Source: JACCXG01 sp963785755
GTDB lineage: Bacteria > Acidobacteriota > Vicinamibacteria > Vicinamibacterales > 2-12-FULL-66-21
Reading direction: 5' to 3'
Assembly: GCA_963785755.1 (NCBI GenBank)
Contig: CAWAXG010000031.1
Span: forward strand, 348,496-412,495
Length of the DNA: 64,000 nucleotides
Position numbers and translations under genes: made by a program. A model generated the notes under the pieces. The model was not told where the DNA came from and made no database searches. It worked only from the letters and a program-made list of their open reading frames with translations. This document shows, piece after piece, positions 28,977-38,435 of this stretch (positions are counted from its first letter, which is position 1; each line of letters starts with the position of its first letter).

Positions 28977-30995
28977 ATGACCCGCCTCGTTCTCGGCGTC
29001 TGGCTGCTCGCATTTCTCCTGCGCTGCCTCTTCCTCTGGCAGATCTCGGCATCACCCTTCTTCGATCTTCGGCTCGGCGACGCCGAGGCCTATCACGAAT
29101 GGGCGCGTCGCATCGCGGCTGGTGACTGGATCGGCCGGGAGGTCTTCTATCAGGCTCCCCTCTATCCGTACTTTCTGGCGATCGTCTATCGCCTCTTCGG
29201 CGAGGGCGCGGTGGCCCTGCGTCTCATCCAGGCCTTCATCGGTGCGACGTCGTGCGCGCTGCTGGCGTCCGCCGGCATCTCTCTGTTCGGCCGGATCGGC
29301 GCCGTCGCGGGCTGCGGGCTCGCGCTCTATCCGCCGGCGATTTTTCTCGATGCGCTTCTGGAGAAGTCATCGCTCGTCACGCTGCTCACCTCGGCACTGA
29401 TCGCGACGCTTGCGGTGCCGCCCGACCGGATCGGCGTGCGCCGATGCCTGGCCGCGGGCTTGATTCTGGCGATGCTCGCGCTCACCCGCGAGAATGCGCT
29501 GCTGCTGATTGTTCCGGTCCTGCTGTGGATTGCGTGCGGGCCGATCGGGCGCCGGGGCGTGCTTGCCGCCGCCACCGCCTGCGCCGTCGTTCTCGTTCCC
29601 GTCGGCGTGCGCAACTACACGGCGGGAGGCGAGTTCCATCTCACGACGTCGCAGTTCGGACCGAACCTCTATATCGGCAATCACCGCGGCGCGAGCGGCA
29701 CCTACGAGGCGCTCGTCGTCGGGCACGGCAACGCTGCCGACGAGCGCGAGGATGCAACACGGATCGCGCAGGGATCAGCGGGCCGCAGCCTCGGACCGGG
29801 TGAGGTCTCGAGCTTCTGGACGCAACGTGCTCTTGCCGACATCCGCGCTGATCCCATGGCGTGGCTGGCGCTGCTCGGCCGCAAGGCGGCCCTCACCTTC
29901 AACAGCGCAGAGGTCGCGGATACAGAAAGCCTGCAGGTGTATGCGGAATGGTCCTCGTTGCTTCGTCTCATCGGACGGTTCGATTTCGGACTGGTCTTCG
30001 CGTTGGGCGCGCTCGGGACCGTCCTCACGGCGTACCGCTGGCGACACTTGTGGTTTCTGTATGCGATTGGCGGCACGTATGCCCTGACCGTCGTCCTGTT
30101 CTACGTCTTCGGCCGCTATCGATTTCCGCTGGTTCCCTTCCTGCTGATTCTGGCTGCCGGTGGGGTGGCGGAGATCAGTCGCTTCTGGAGAACGGCCGAT
30201 CGCCGGCCGCGGCGGTTGCGGACGATGACGGCCGTTGGAGCGATGACGCTGGCGATGATCGTGAGCCGATTACCGCTCGACAATCAACTGGCGTCCCGCG
30301 CGGTTCATTACTCCGGAATCGCGACCGCTCTTCGCGGCGATCCCGCCCGGCGCGATCGGGCCCTCGAGTTCTACCGGCGGGCGCTGACCGAGGCGCCGCA
30401 GTATCCGCCGGCGCACCTCGGCATCGGCGCGCTGCTCGCGGAGCTCGATCGTCCCGCGGAAGCCATCCCGCACTATCGGGCCGCTCTCGAATCCTGGCCT
30501 GACTACGCCGAAGCGCGGTACAACCTGGGCCACGCGCTCGCCGCGACCGGCCGACCGGACGAGGCGTCGCAGCAATACGCTCACGCGCTCCGGCTTCAGC
30601 CCGAAGACGTTGATACTCACGTCGCGTTGGCGAAGGCGCTGCTCGCGATGCAGCAGCCGGAACCGGCGGCCGGGCATTACGCTCAGGCGCTTGCGCTGCA
30701 ACCCGGCAACATCAGAGCCCTGGTTGGTGCCGGCGTGGCGCTCACCCAACTCGGCCGATCGAATGAAGCCATCGAGAACTATCGTCGGGCCCTGCGACTG
30801 GATCCTCGGGACGACGACGCCTACAACAACTACGGCTGGACGCTCGCCACCGAAGGACGAATCGCTGAGGCCATCCCGTACTTCAAACGCGCGCTCGAGC
30901 TCAATCCCGCGAACGAGAACGCCAGGCGCAACCTCGAGCAGGCGCAGCAGATCCGTGAGATGAGTCAGCGTGGCAGCCAGAACAAGACGCCGTAG
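28977..30995 (+). CDS. Polytopic glycosyltransferase (PMT/ArnT-like) with C-terminal TPR repeats
   Basis: 672 residues. Residues about 1-420 are a multi-pass membrane domain. It contains the early acidic loop typical of GT-C enzymes (FFDLRLGDAEAYHEWARRIA), a second loop IGREVFYQAPLYPYFLAIVY, and later helices LVFALGALGTVLTAY and YALTVVLFYVFGRYRFPLVPF. From about residue 445 to 655 come about six TPR units (ALEFYRRALTEAPQYPPAHL, AIPHYRAALESWPDYAEARY, AIENYRRALRLDPRDDDAYN, AIPYFKRALELNPANENARR). It likely transfers a polyprenyl-linked sugar to protein or lipid outside the membrane; the TPRs may bind the acceptor. Its 3' end overlaps a convergent small gene. Confidence 0.85.
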   Translation: MTRLVLGVWLLAFLLRCLFLWQISASPFFDLRLGDAEAYHEWARRIAAGDWIGREVFYQAPLYPYFLAIVYRLFGEGAVALRLIQAFIGATSCALLASAGISLFGRIGAVAGCGLALYPPAIFLDALLEKSSLVTLLTSALIATLAVPPDRIGVRRCLAAGLILAMLALTRENALLLIVPVLLWIACGPIGRRGVLAAATACAVVLVPVGVRNYTAGGEFHLTTSQFGPNLYIGNHRGASGTYEALVVGHGNAADEREDATRIAQGSAGRSLGPGEVSSFWTQRALADIRADPMAWLALLGRKAALTFNSAEVADTESLQVYAEWSSLLRLIGRFDFGLVFALGALGTVLTAYRWRHLWFLYAIGGTYALTVVLFYVFGRYRFPLVPFLLILAAGGVAEISRFWRTADRRPRRLRTMTAVGAMTLAMIVSRLPLDNQLASRAVHYSGIATALRGDPARRDRALEFYRRALTEAPQYPPAHLGIGALLAELDRPAEAIPHYRAALESWPDYAEARYNLGHALAATGRPDEASQQYAHALRLQPEDVDTHVALAKALLAMQQPEPAAGHYAQALALQPGNIRALVGAGVALTQLGRSNEAIENYRRALRLDPRDDDAYNNYGWTLATEGRIAEAIPYFKRALELNPANENARRNLEQAQQIREMSQRGSQNKTP

Positions 30996-31186
30996 TCCAA
31001 GCTTCCAGCCGCGCTACGGTTGTCGATACTCGGGCGTGATGCGGCGGGCTCCTCGGCATCCGCCGGTGGACTGCCCTCCGCGTCGAGCTGCGATTTCGGG
31101 ATAACCATGTCGGGCCGCTGCCGAAGCACTGGCCTGGCCGCCTGACGACACAACTCCGCGCTCCGTTCGTGATCCGGATCTGACAT
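30965..31186 (-). CDS. Hypothetical 73-residue protein
   Basis: MSDPDHERSAELCRQAARPV, ending SAAGSLDYGVLFWLPR. The ATG at 31186 has an excellent ribosome site (GGAGGG, 5-nt spacing), which is why it is kept despite its size. It overlaps the last 31 nt of the TPR glycosyltransferase on the other strand. It is acidic in the middle, with no signal peptide or membrane segment. I do not recognise a family. Confidence 0.45.
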   Translation of the reverse strand: MSDPDHERSAELCRQAARPVLRQRPDMVIPKSQLDAEGSPPADAEEPAASRPSIDNRSAAGSLDYGVLFWLPR

Positions 31187-31450
31187 TCGCACCCTCCGTT
31201 GTCCGTCCTGCAGGCAAGCGCGATGCCGGCCCATTTGCCTGCGGTTAGCGGATGTTGCACGGGGCCGTTGGGAACGCCTTGCCCGGCACAGAGCCAATCG
31301 CCAGCAAATCGGCGGAGGCCGTTCTACCCGGCCGTCGCATCATTACCCGGGCGTGCATCCGCGACGTGAGGGAGCCGAAACGTGTCGAACAGGCTGTGCT
31401 AACATGCGCCGCGAAAACGCCAGCCATCTCGTTGAGCTTCGGCCGGATCC
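31187..31450. other. Intergenic gap, nothing recognised
   Basis: About 260 bp between the divergent small genes. Short ORFs on both strands here have poor composition and no ribosome sites. It should hold the promoters for both sides. Confidence 0.3.
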
Positions 31451-31576
31451 ATGAAACGACGAGACATTCCAGGCGGGTGGTACTGCGACGCGTTACCGGG
31501 CGAAGGTGCAGTCATCCGAAATCGAACCACACCCTCGAACAACCAGAGGACCCAGAAGAACCGGGGGACCCCGTGA
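31451..31576 (+). CDS. Possible 41-residue leader protein before the fascin-like gene
   Basis: MKRRDIPGGWYCDALPGEGA and a polar tail ending QKNRGTP. Its TGA overlaps the GTG start of the next gene (GTGA), a coupling arrangement. The ribosome site is weak. Either a tiny coupled gene or an accidental ORF. Confidence 0.3.
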   Translation: MKRRDIPGGWYCDALPGEGAVIRNRTTPSNNQRTQKNRGTP

Positions 31577-32217
31577 GTATTCCGGACCACTTCCACATCG
31601 TCAGAGGCGTCAACGACGCGCACCCGCAGCTGCTGCAGCGGAACGACCACGATTCGGTGAAAGAGTTCTACTGGCGGGCAGCCTGGGCGTTGCATCAGAG
31701 CGATCCCAAATTCGGTTTCCTGAGCAAGTCGCCGGGTGAAGCACACCAGGTGATCGAGGGAACCCGAACCGCCGAGGATGCAGTCGCCTACGGGGATGAT
31801 GACGAATGCATCGACATCATCACCAACGTCCTCGGGAACGGACCTGCGCATCCCGCGTGGCAGGTCGTGCCCCGGCGATCGACGAATACCTGGATCCAGC
31901 CGCCGGCGTTCGGAACGGGTGGCGGAGGCGGCGGCGGTGGAGGCGGGACTAGTGGCGGCGGTAGCGGCGGCGGGGGCGGAACCAAAACTGAGATCGACAA
32001 ACTCCGGGACATCGTTCAGGATCTGCGTGCGGAAATCGGCGCGCTGAATGAGCGGATCGAGACGCTCGAGGACGACGCCCTGCACTACGGTTCGCCGATC
32101 GCGCTGCGCACCGACAGCGGCAACGTGATCTGCGCCGAAGGGGGCGGCGGCAGCGGCATCAACGCGACCCGCACCGACGCCGGCCCCTGGGAAACCTTCA
32201 TCGTGGAAAAACCCTGA
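31573..32217 (+). CDS. Hypothetical protein: unnamed N-terminal domain, Gly linker, coiled coil, fascin-like repeat
   Basis: 214 residues from the GTG at 31573, preceded by GGGGGA. Upstream in-frame codons are Arg/Cys-rich and look non-coding. Residues about 1-110 form a compact domain with YWRAAWALHQSDPKFGFLSK, DAVAYGDDDECIDIITNVLG and PAHPAWQVVP; I know this pattern only as an unnamed domain found beside fascin-like modules. Then comes a run of Gly/Ser, a coiled coil (IDKLRDIVQDLRAEIGALNE) and ALRTDSGNVICAEGGGGSGI leading to GPWETFIVEKP, one unit of a fascin-like beta-trefoil. There is no signal peptide. It may be a carbohydrate-binding or structural protein; the function is unknown. Confidence 0.6.
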   Translation: MSIPDHFHIVRGVNDAHPQLLQRNDHDSVKEFYWRAAWALHQSDPKFGFLSKSPGEAHQVIEGTRTAEDAVAYGDDDECIDIITNVLGNGPAHPAWQVVPRRSTNTWIQPPAFGTGGGGGGGGGGTSGGGSGGGGGTKTEIDKLRDIVQDLRAEIGALNERIETLEDDALHYGSPIALRTDSGNVICAEGGGGSGINATRTDAGPWETFIVEKP

Positions 32218-32221
32218 AATG

Positions 32222-32245
32222 GGGACAGGCAGCACTGCCTGTCCC
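32222..32245. repeat. Short perfect hairpin before the enolase gene
   Basis: GGGACAGGCA (32222-32231) pairs with TGCCTGTCCC (32236-32245). It sits 4 nt after the stop of the fascin-like gene and next to the ribosome site of the enolase gene at 32259. GGGACAGGC-type palindromes are common small dispersed repeats in bacteria. Confidence 0.55.
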
Positions 32246-32258
32246 TCTGGAGAAGCCA

Positions 32259-33644
32259 ATGAACCGTCGCGATGCCATCCGGTCGCTCTCCCTGGCTGGT
32301 GGGGCGTCCCTGCTCGGCGCCAGCGAAGCCCGGCCCGGGACGCAGACGCCGGCGCCGGCCGTCAGTCCCGCGTACGCGCAAGCCGTCAAGGGCACGGCGC
32401 CGGTGAAGATCCGGGACATCAAAACGATCCTGACCGCCCCCAATCGCATCCGCCTGGTGGTCGTGAAGGTCGAGACGACCGAGCCCGGCCTGGTGGGATG
32501 GGGCTGCGCGACCTTCACGCAGCGTGCGCTCGTCGTCGAAACCGCGATCGAGAAATACCTGAAGCCGTTCCTGACCGGCCGCAACGTCGACGAGATCGAA
32601 GACATCTGGCAGTCGAGCTACATGAGCTCGTACTGGCGCAACGGGCCGGTGCTGTTCAATGCGATGAGCGGCGTGGACATCGCGCTGTGGGACATCAAGG
32701 GCAAGCGTGCCGGCATGCCGCTCTATCAGCTGCTCGGCGGCAAGGTCCGTCACGGCGCCGACTGCTACTACCACGCGAGCGGCAACAGCTTCACGGAAGT
32801 GGAGGAGAACGGGCGCGCCGGCATGGAGCGCGGCTTCCGCCACGTGCGCGTGCAGGTGGCGACGCCCGGCTACGCAGGCTACGGTGCGCGGGGCACGGTA
32901 CCCGACTCGGCGAGAGATCCTGGCGAAGCGATCGGGCCGACGAATCCGCGGGCGATCTGGGAGCCAGGACCGTACGTCCGGATGCTCCCGAAGTTCTTCG
33001 AGCATCTCCGCTCGAAACTGGGAGATGAAGTGGAGCTGCTCCACGACGTCCACGAGCGCATCCATCTGAATCAGGCGATCAATCTGTGCAAGGCCCTGGA
33101 GCCGTATCGGCTGTTCTTCCTGGAAGATCCGTTCCCGCCGGAAGACAACGATCACTTCCGGCTGCTGCGACAGCAGACGAGCATTCCGCTTGCGATGGGC
33201 GAATTGTTCAACACGCAGCACGAGTACCTGCCGTTGATCAAGGATCGCCTGATCGACTTCATCCGGATCCACATCTCGCAGATTGGCGGCCTCAGCCCGG
33301 CGCGCAAGGTCCAGGCCTTGTGCGAGTACTTCGGCGTGCGCACCGCCTGGCACGGTCCGGGCGACGCGTCGCCGCTCGCGCATGCCGCGCAGCTCGCGCT
33401 CGAGCTCGCGAGCTACAACTTCGGCATCCACGAGGGCGGCAACTTCCCGAAGGAAACGCAGGAGGTCTTTGCCGGCTGCCCCGAAGTCAAGAACGGCTAC
33501 ATGCTGGCGCGCGAAAAACCCGGACTCGGGATCGACTTCGACGAGAAGCTCTCCGCCAAGTTCCCGATCCCGGACGGTCCGCCGAACTTCGATTATTCGT
33601 GGGGCACGACGAGGCGCTCGGACGGGACGATCATCAGACCGTAG
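32259..33644 (+). CDS. Tat-exported enolase-superfamily dehydratase (mannonate dehydratase/RspA-like)
   Basis: 461 residues. MNRRDAIRSLSLAGGASLLG is a twin-arginine signal; CTGGAGAAG provides the ribosome site. The N-terminal capping domain and the (beta/alpha)7-beta barrel are both present: AMSGVDIALWDIKGKRAGMP, a metal-ligand Asp in ELLHDVHERI, then FFLEDPFPPED (Glu ligand), LAMGELFNTQHEYL and TAWHGPGDASPLAHAAQ. The order and the HER and EDP spacing fit the ManD/RspA subgroup, which dehydrates sugar acids such as D-mannonate. Export by Tat is unusual for this group and places sugar-acid dehydration in the periplasm, where the PQQ dehydrogenases would make sugar acids. The actual substrate is unknown. 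Confidence 0.85.
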   Translation: MNRRDAIRSLSLAGGASLLGASEARPGTQTPAPAVSPAYAQAVKGTAPVKIRDIKTILTAPNRIRLVVVKVETTEPGLVGWGCATFTQRALVVETAIEKYLKPFLTGRNVDEIEDIWQSSYMSSYWRNGPVLFNAMSGVDIALWDIKGKRAGMPLYQLLGGKVRHGADCYYHASGNSFTEVEENGRAGMERGFRHVRVQVATPGYAGYGARGTVPDSARDPGEAIGPTNPRAIWEPGPYVRMLPKFFEHLRSKLGDEVELLHDVHERIHLNQAINLCKALEPYRLFFLEDPFPPEDNDHFRLLRQQTSIPLAMGELFNTQHEYLPLIKDRLIDFIRIHISQIGGLSPARKVQALCEYFGVRTAWHGPGDASPLAHAAQLALELASYNFGIHEGGNFPKETQEVFAGCPEVKNGYMLAREKPGLGIDFDEKLSAKFPIPDGPPNFDYSWGTTRRSDGTIIRP

Positions 33645-33696
33645 CGTTGTCGGGATCGGGGATCGGGGCTCGTTTGGAACACGGGCGGAGGACGGG

Positions 33697-34086
33697 ATGG
33701 TCAGCCAGATGGGTCCTTTCGCGATGCTCTGCAGCGTCATGGCGGCCGTGGCGTGTCTGATGCTGAGCCTGCAGGCGGCCTTCACGGGCCAGCTTTTCGT
33801 CTGGTATCCGTGGCTCTTTGTGATTGCCGCCGCGGCGTTCGCCTCCAACCTCAGTCACAACCTGCGCCCGGTCACCAGATCGGTCGCCGCCGTCGCCCAG
33901 GCGGTCTGCGTCTTCGAGATACTCGGATTCTTCATTGGCCTGCTGGTCAAGGCGGAGCCGGGCATCTTCGGGTGGGCCCTCGTGGACTGGCGTGAGCTCG
34001 TGCTCGCCTGTGCATTCCTGACGACCTGCACAGCCGCGCTGGTGTCCGCCACGGTTCGAATACCCCAAAAGTCCCGCACGCCCTAG
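33697..34086 (+). CDS. Hypothetical four-helix membrane protein
   Basis: 129 residues from the ATG at 33697 with a GGAGG ribosome site. Four hydrophobic stretches are seen: AMLCSVMAAVACLMLSLQAA, LFVWYPWLFVIAAAAFA, AVCVFEILGFFIGLLV and LVLACAFLTTCTAALVSATV. I do not recognise a family. It is followed after 71 nt by another small membrane protein on the same strand. Confidence 0.6.
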   Translation: MVSQMGPFAMLCSVMAAVACLMLSLQAAFTGQLFVWYPWLFVIAAAAFASNLSHNLRPVTRSVAAVAQAVCVFEILGFFIGLLVKAEPGIFGWALVDWRELVLACAFLTTCTAALVSATVRIPQKSRTP

Positions 34087-34157
34087 GCTGGAAAGGTAAC
34101 GTGCGACTCACCAATCGGCCGGATCGCTGAACCCAGCGTCACCTCCCGAGGAGCCCG

Positions 34158-34595
34158 ATGAAAACACCGCTGTTGCTGTTGAGTACGTTTCTTGGCGTCG
34201 TGCTGACCGTTCACCTCGCGATGAACGGCATGGTGGGCGCGGCAATCAACAATCCGCGCGTTGGGAACGCTGTCTTCTGGTGCATCGGCGCCGCGATGGC
34301 CGTGCTCATCGGATTGAGTGGCTGGCAGAGCGGCGCTCTGAGCAGCGTCACCCAGGTCAATCCGATCCTGTTGACGGCCGGCGCGATGGGCGCCTCGCTC
34401 GTCTTCGGCATCGCGTACTTGATTCCGCGCGTGGGCGCCGGCCCGTTCACCTACGCGCTGCTCGGGGGCCAGATCATCAGCGCGATGGTGCTGTCGCATT
34501 ACGGCTGGCTCGGCTCGCCGAAGCAGCCGGTCACGCCGATGGGTATCGTCGGCGTTGTCGTGCTGGTGATTGGCATCATTCTCACGAGGCGGTGA
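34158..34595 (+). CDS. DMT-superfamily inner-membrane protein (DUF606/YdcZ-like)
   Basis: 145 residues, five hydrophobic helices. VHLAMNGMVGAAINNPRVGN near the N-terminus and GPFTYALLGGQIISAMVLSH in the second half are hallmarks of the DUF606 family of small drug/metabolite-transporter-like proteins. The substrate is unknown. The start ATG at 34158 follows GAGGAGCCCG. Confidence 0.8.
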   Translation: MKTPLLLLSTFLGVVLTVHLAMNGMVGAAINNPRVGNAVFWCIGAAMAVLIGLSGWQSGALSSVTQVNPILLTAGAMGASLVFGIAYLIPRVGAGPFTYALLGGQIISAMVLSHYGWLGSPKQPVTPMGIVGVVVLVIGIILTRR

Positions 34596-34758
34596 GCTCC
34601 AGCTGCGGGTGAGCGGTCCCCGCCGTCCGGCAAACTGGCGGGACATCTCGACCTGGCTCGCGCTGAACTCACGCGCGAGCGGAGGCGGATGACGCCCTCT
34701 TGCTCGCGTCGTTCTCGATCGCGGATCGGGTCAACGGATGGTATAACGCTCACACGTG

Positions 34759-35664
34759 ATGGGAGTGCGCGGGTTTTTTCGCTTGCTGCTCGTGACGGCG
34801 ATCGTTGTCGGCTCCGCCCCGATCCCCACAGCCGGCACAACACAGGATCGTCCGGACGTCGGCGCGCTGATGGCGCAGGTGGGCGAACGCGTCGCCGCCT
34901 ATTACCAGCGCGCGCAGCAGCTCATCTGCCTCGAGCGCTCGACCGTCATCCCGATCGGCACCGACTGGGGCGTGCCGAGCTTCGCCCGTACGGTGGAGTC
35001 GGAACTGCGGCTCGAGATCGACGAGGCCGACGGGGACTGGCCGGCCGAACCGCGCGTGACGCGAGAGATTCGCCGCGTCAACGGGCGCGAGCCGCGCGAT
35101 CGTGACCGGGTCGATCGGTCAGGGTGCACGGATCCGACGCCGCTCTCGCCGGAGCCGCTCGCGTTTCTGCTCCCTGGACGTCGGGAGGAGTTCCGCTTTA
35201 CGGCCGTCCGCGACGGCCGGGAGCGGGATCGCGCCGCGCTCGTGATCGACTTCGCGTCAGCGCGCCGCGCCAGCCCGCCGGTCCTGATCGAGGACGAGCA
35301 CGGCCACGATGACTGCTTCGACTGGAAGGGACCGGTCACAACCGCCGGCCGCCTGTGGGTCGACGCCGCGACGCACGAGGTGCTGAGATTGGAGCGTCGC
35401 ATCACCGGTCCGACGGAGGTGCGCGTCCCGCTTCCGCTTCAGCGCAAATACCGCTTCGCGCAGTGGCTGACGATCGATCGCGACGATGTCACGATCCGCT
35501 ACAAACAGGTCGCCTTCAGCGATCCGGACGAGGTGATGCTCCTGCCCGAATCCATCGAGTCGGTTACGGTACTTCGCAGCACTCTGCAGTCGACCCGCCG
35601 GACCCAGGCATTCAGCGACTATCGCCGCTTCCTGACCGGGAGCCGCATCATCAAGGGGCGCTGA
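34759..35664 (+). CDS. Secreted hypothetical protein
   Basis: 301 residues; starts GTG at 34756 or ATG at 34759. Signal peptide GFFRLLLVTAIVVGSAP. The mature part is rich in Arg/Asp/Glu and mainly beta: YYQRAQQLICLERSTVIPIG, LAFLLPGRREEFRFTAVRDG, GRLWVDAATHEVLRLERRIT, IRYKQVAFSDPDEVMLLPES. Similar anonymous secreted proteins are frequent in Acidobacteriota; I cannot give a function. It converges on the kinase gene that ends at 35683. Confidence 0.65.
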   Translation: MGVRGFFRLLLVTAIVVGSAPIPTAGTTQDRPDVGALMAQVGERVAAYYQRAQQLICLERSTVIPIGTDWGVPSFARTVESELRLEIDEADGDWPAEPRVTREIRRVNGREPRDRDRVDRSGCTDPTPLSPEPLAFLLPGRREEFRFTAVRDGRERDRAALVIDFASARRASPPVLIEDEHGHDDCFDWKGPVTTAGRLWVDAATHEVLRLERRITGPTEVRVPLPLQRKYRFAQWLTIDRDDVTIRYKQVAFSDPDEVMLLPESIESVTVLRSTLQSTRRTQAFSDYRRFLTGSRIIKGR

Positions 35665-35682
35665 CCTTCGACCTTCGCTTCT

Positions 35683-38387
35683 TTACTTCGCCGGCGGCCA
35701 GTTGAGCAGCACCGTGACAGGCGTGGTGTTCATCGGCGCCGGAAGTGTGGTCATGAGGAACCGGCGTCCGTCTTTGCTGACCGCGTAGGATCCTGTCCGC
35801 GTACCGCCGCCGAACAGCAAAGACATCGTCGGCGCGTTCACGGCTACCGGTGTTTCGGCAACAATCGCTTGCGCATCCGCGGTCTGGCGGATCGGCACGG
35901 CCATGAGCCGGCCGTCCAGACCAACGTAGAAGAGCTCAGTACCGATCGTGCTTCCAGCGGACCTGACCGCCGCCATCGGCTGAGACTTTCCACCGCTCAT
36001 CGGCCTTCACCTCGGCGCCGGGCGGTCGAAACGGACGCACGTAGATCTCGAACCTTCCGCTTTCATTCGACTGATAGGCGATCCACTTTCCGTCCGACGA
36101 CAGCTGCGCGTCGCGCTCGTCATGCTCGGTAGCGAGGACCGTGAACTGCTTGTTGTCGGCGAGCGACAGCCCGCGGATGTCGAAGTTGTGGTCCGCATCC
36201 ATGTTTCGATACAGCAGGAACTTCCCGTCGGCGGACCAGTCCGTGGGAATTTTGTCCTCTGCGGTTTCCAGCAGCAGTCTGTCGCCGCCGGCGCCCGACG
36301 CCTGCTTCTGATACAGATCGTGCTGCCCTTTCCGGGTCGACGAGAAAATGATTTCGGCTCCGTCGGGAGACCAGACGGCGGCGAAGTCGAGCAGCGGATC
36401 GAAGGTGAACTGGCTCGGTCGTTTGCTGAGCAGGTCGAGTAGATAGATGTCCGCCCCCCGCCCACCCATGAACAGGGAGACGCGCCCGCCATCGGGGGAC
36501 AGAGCGGGATTCAGCGCCACCGGGAGTCGCTGAGTCACTTCCACGGTAGTCCCAGACCTGTCGAACCACCGGACCTGGAAATCGTCCGGACTCGCCAATC
36601 CTGTGCGATAGACGATCTGACCAGCGTCCGCGACCGACAGGGCAAGGATCGGCGAGCCCGCGTAAATCCGACTCATGATTTCGCCTTCGACCTGGATCAC
36701 TTCGCCGGTCAGCTGCGCCCGGGTGGCATCGAAGGGGCGGGCGGACAGGGCGCCTTTCAGTTGGAACAGGAGGTGGCCCGACGGCGCATAGACGGCGGGT
36801 GAGTCCGCGTCGAGCAGTCGCTGCACACCCGTCCCATCGGCGTTGGCGACGTAGATGCCGCGCAATTCCGGCGCGTCCGGCGTGCTGGTCACGTAAAACA
36901 GAAAGCGACCGGTCCCTGGCAGGACGTGTGGACCCGACTGGTTCCCCCCGCCGATCATCGACGTGACAACGGTGGGCTTCCCCGGGACGTCCGCCGCAAT
37001 ACGGAACACACGCGACGTCGTGTTCGGCACGAACAGGATGTGCCCGTCCCGGGTCCACGTCCCGCCAAGGAACAGAGGTGCATTGGCCAGCTTTCTCACC
37101 GACTCGCTCTCGAGGTCGAGGCGTTTGAGCTGACCGCTCGCGGCAAATCCGATCGCCCGGCTGTCCGGCGACCAGAATGGAAGATATCCACCGTCGGTGT
37201 TCCTCAGCACCCTCGTGGACCCGGTATCCAGCCGATGCAGGAACAGTCGCGGCCCTCCATCGGGCGAGGCGGTAAAGACAACGCTCCGCCCGTCAGGGGA
37301 AATGGCCAGCGAGAACGGATCGGTGGTGGGTGGCGTTGCGATGTGGAGGCGCATTTCCTGGCCTGTGGCTACCGATCGTCGCGCGGCGATCATCATCCCG
37401 GCCACTGCCGCGATCGCGGTCAGCACCACCAGCGTAGACATCCAGACGAAACGCTCCGGCCAGCGGTTGGGCGATTTCGCTTTCACCGGTTCAGTCGTGC
37501 GGTCGCCCGTTTGTGCCAGCCAGGTCAGTTCGCGCATGACGTCGCCGGCGCTCTGCCACCGCTCGTTCGGATCCTTGGCCAGGCAGCGCGCCACGATGTG
37601 CTCGAGGATCGGCGGCGCCGGTGGCTCGCGCGCCGACATCGGCGCCGGTTCGCGTTCCAGAATCGCGGCCATCACGCCGGCAGCGCTGTTGCCCTCGAAC
37701 ACCTTCTTGCCCCATCGCCATTTCATAGAGGATGGTGCCGAGCGAAAAAATGTCGCTGCGCGTGTCGGCGTCCTTGCCCTCCACTTGCTCGGGAGCCATG
37801 TAGTGCAGCGTGCCGAGGATGGTGCCCTGGCTGGTCAGCGGGGTAGTGACGGTGGCGTCCACATTCAAGCCGCTGACCGGGCCCGGTCGCAGCGTTCTGG
37901 CAAGGCCGAAGTCCAGCAGCACGGCCCCCCTCGCCGTCAGCATGATGTTGCCGGGTTTGAGGTCGCGGTGGACGATGCCGGTGCGATGCGCCCGGTCGAG
38001 CGCATCCGCGCACTGGATGCCGATGCGGATCACCTGGTCGAGCGGCAACCGCTTGGCCCGGAGGACGCCGGCGAGCGTGTCGCCCTCGAGATACTCCATG
38101 ACCAGGAACTGCACGCGCTCGGCAGTGGAGGTGTCGGGGCCGGCCTCTTCGCCGACGTCGTAGAGCGTGCAGATGTGCGGGTGCGACAGCGCCGCGATGG
38201 CCTTCGCCTCGCGTTCGAACCGCTGCCGGGATTCCTGGTCCGAGGCGATGCTCGCGGGGAGGATCTTGATGGCGACGGTGCGGTCCAGCCGCACGTCGCG
38301 GGCGCGGTACACCTCGCCCATCCCGCCGGCGCCAAGCGCACCCTCCAGCCGATACGGACCGAGCCGCGTTCCGGATTCCAGGGCCAT
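35683..38387 (-). CDS. Receptor Ser/Thr kinase with C-terminal TolB/PD40 propeller (two frameshifts)
   Basis: About 900 residues. The kinase domain starts at once (MALESGTRLGPYRLEGALGA, GGMGEVYRARD, VAIKILP with Lys41, HRDLKPGNIM, DFGLAR, GTLHYMAPEQ). A 1-nt insertion near 37712 breaks ILYEMAMG before KKVFEGNSAAGVMA. One transmembrane helix follows (WMSTLVVLTAIAAVAGMMIA), then a periplasmic-side propeller with repeated SPDG motifs (LAISPDGRSVVFTASPDG, NPALSPDGGRVSLFM, VWSPDGAEIIFSST). A second shift near 35955 leads to the end TELFYVGLDGRLMAV ... VTVLLNWPPAK. It is divergent from the kinase at 38611. The kinase side should be cytoplasmic and the propeller should sense outside signals or proteins. 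Confidence 0.85.
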
Positions 38388-38435
38388 CGAGGCGTTGATT
38401 GTAGCGGACGCGGTGCTGACAGCGGCCGAGAACGG

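Noticed and set aside
31245..31427. 60-residue minus-strand ORF
   Set aside because: No ribosome site, Arg/Ala/Thr-rich chance composition, no conserved pattern.
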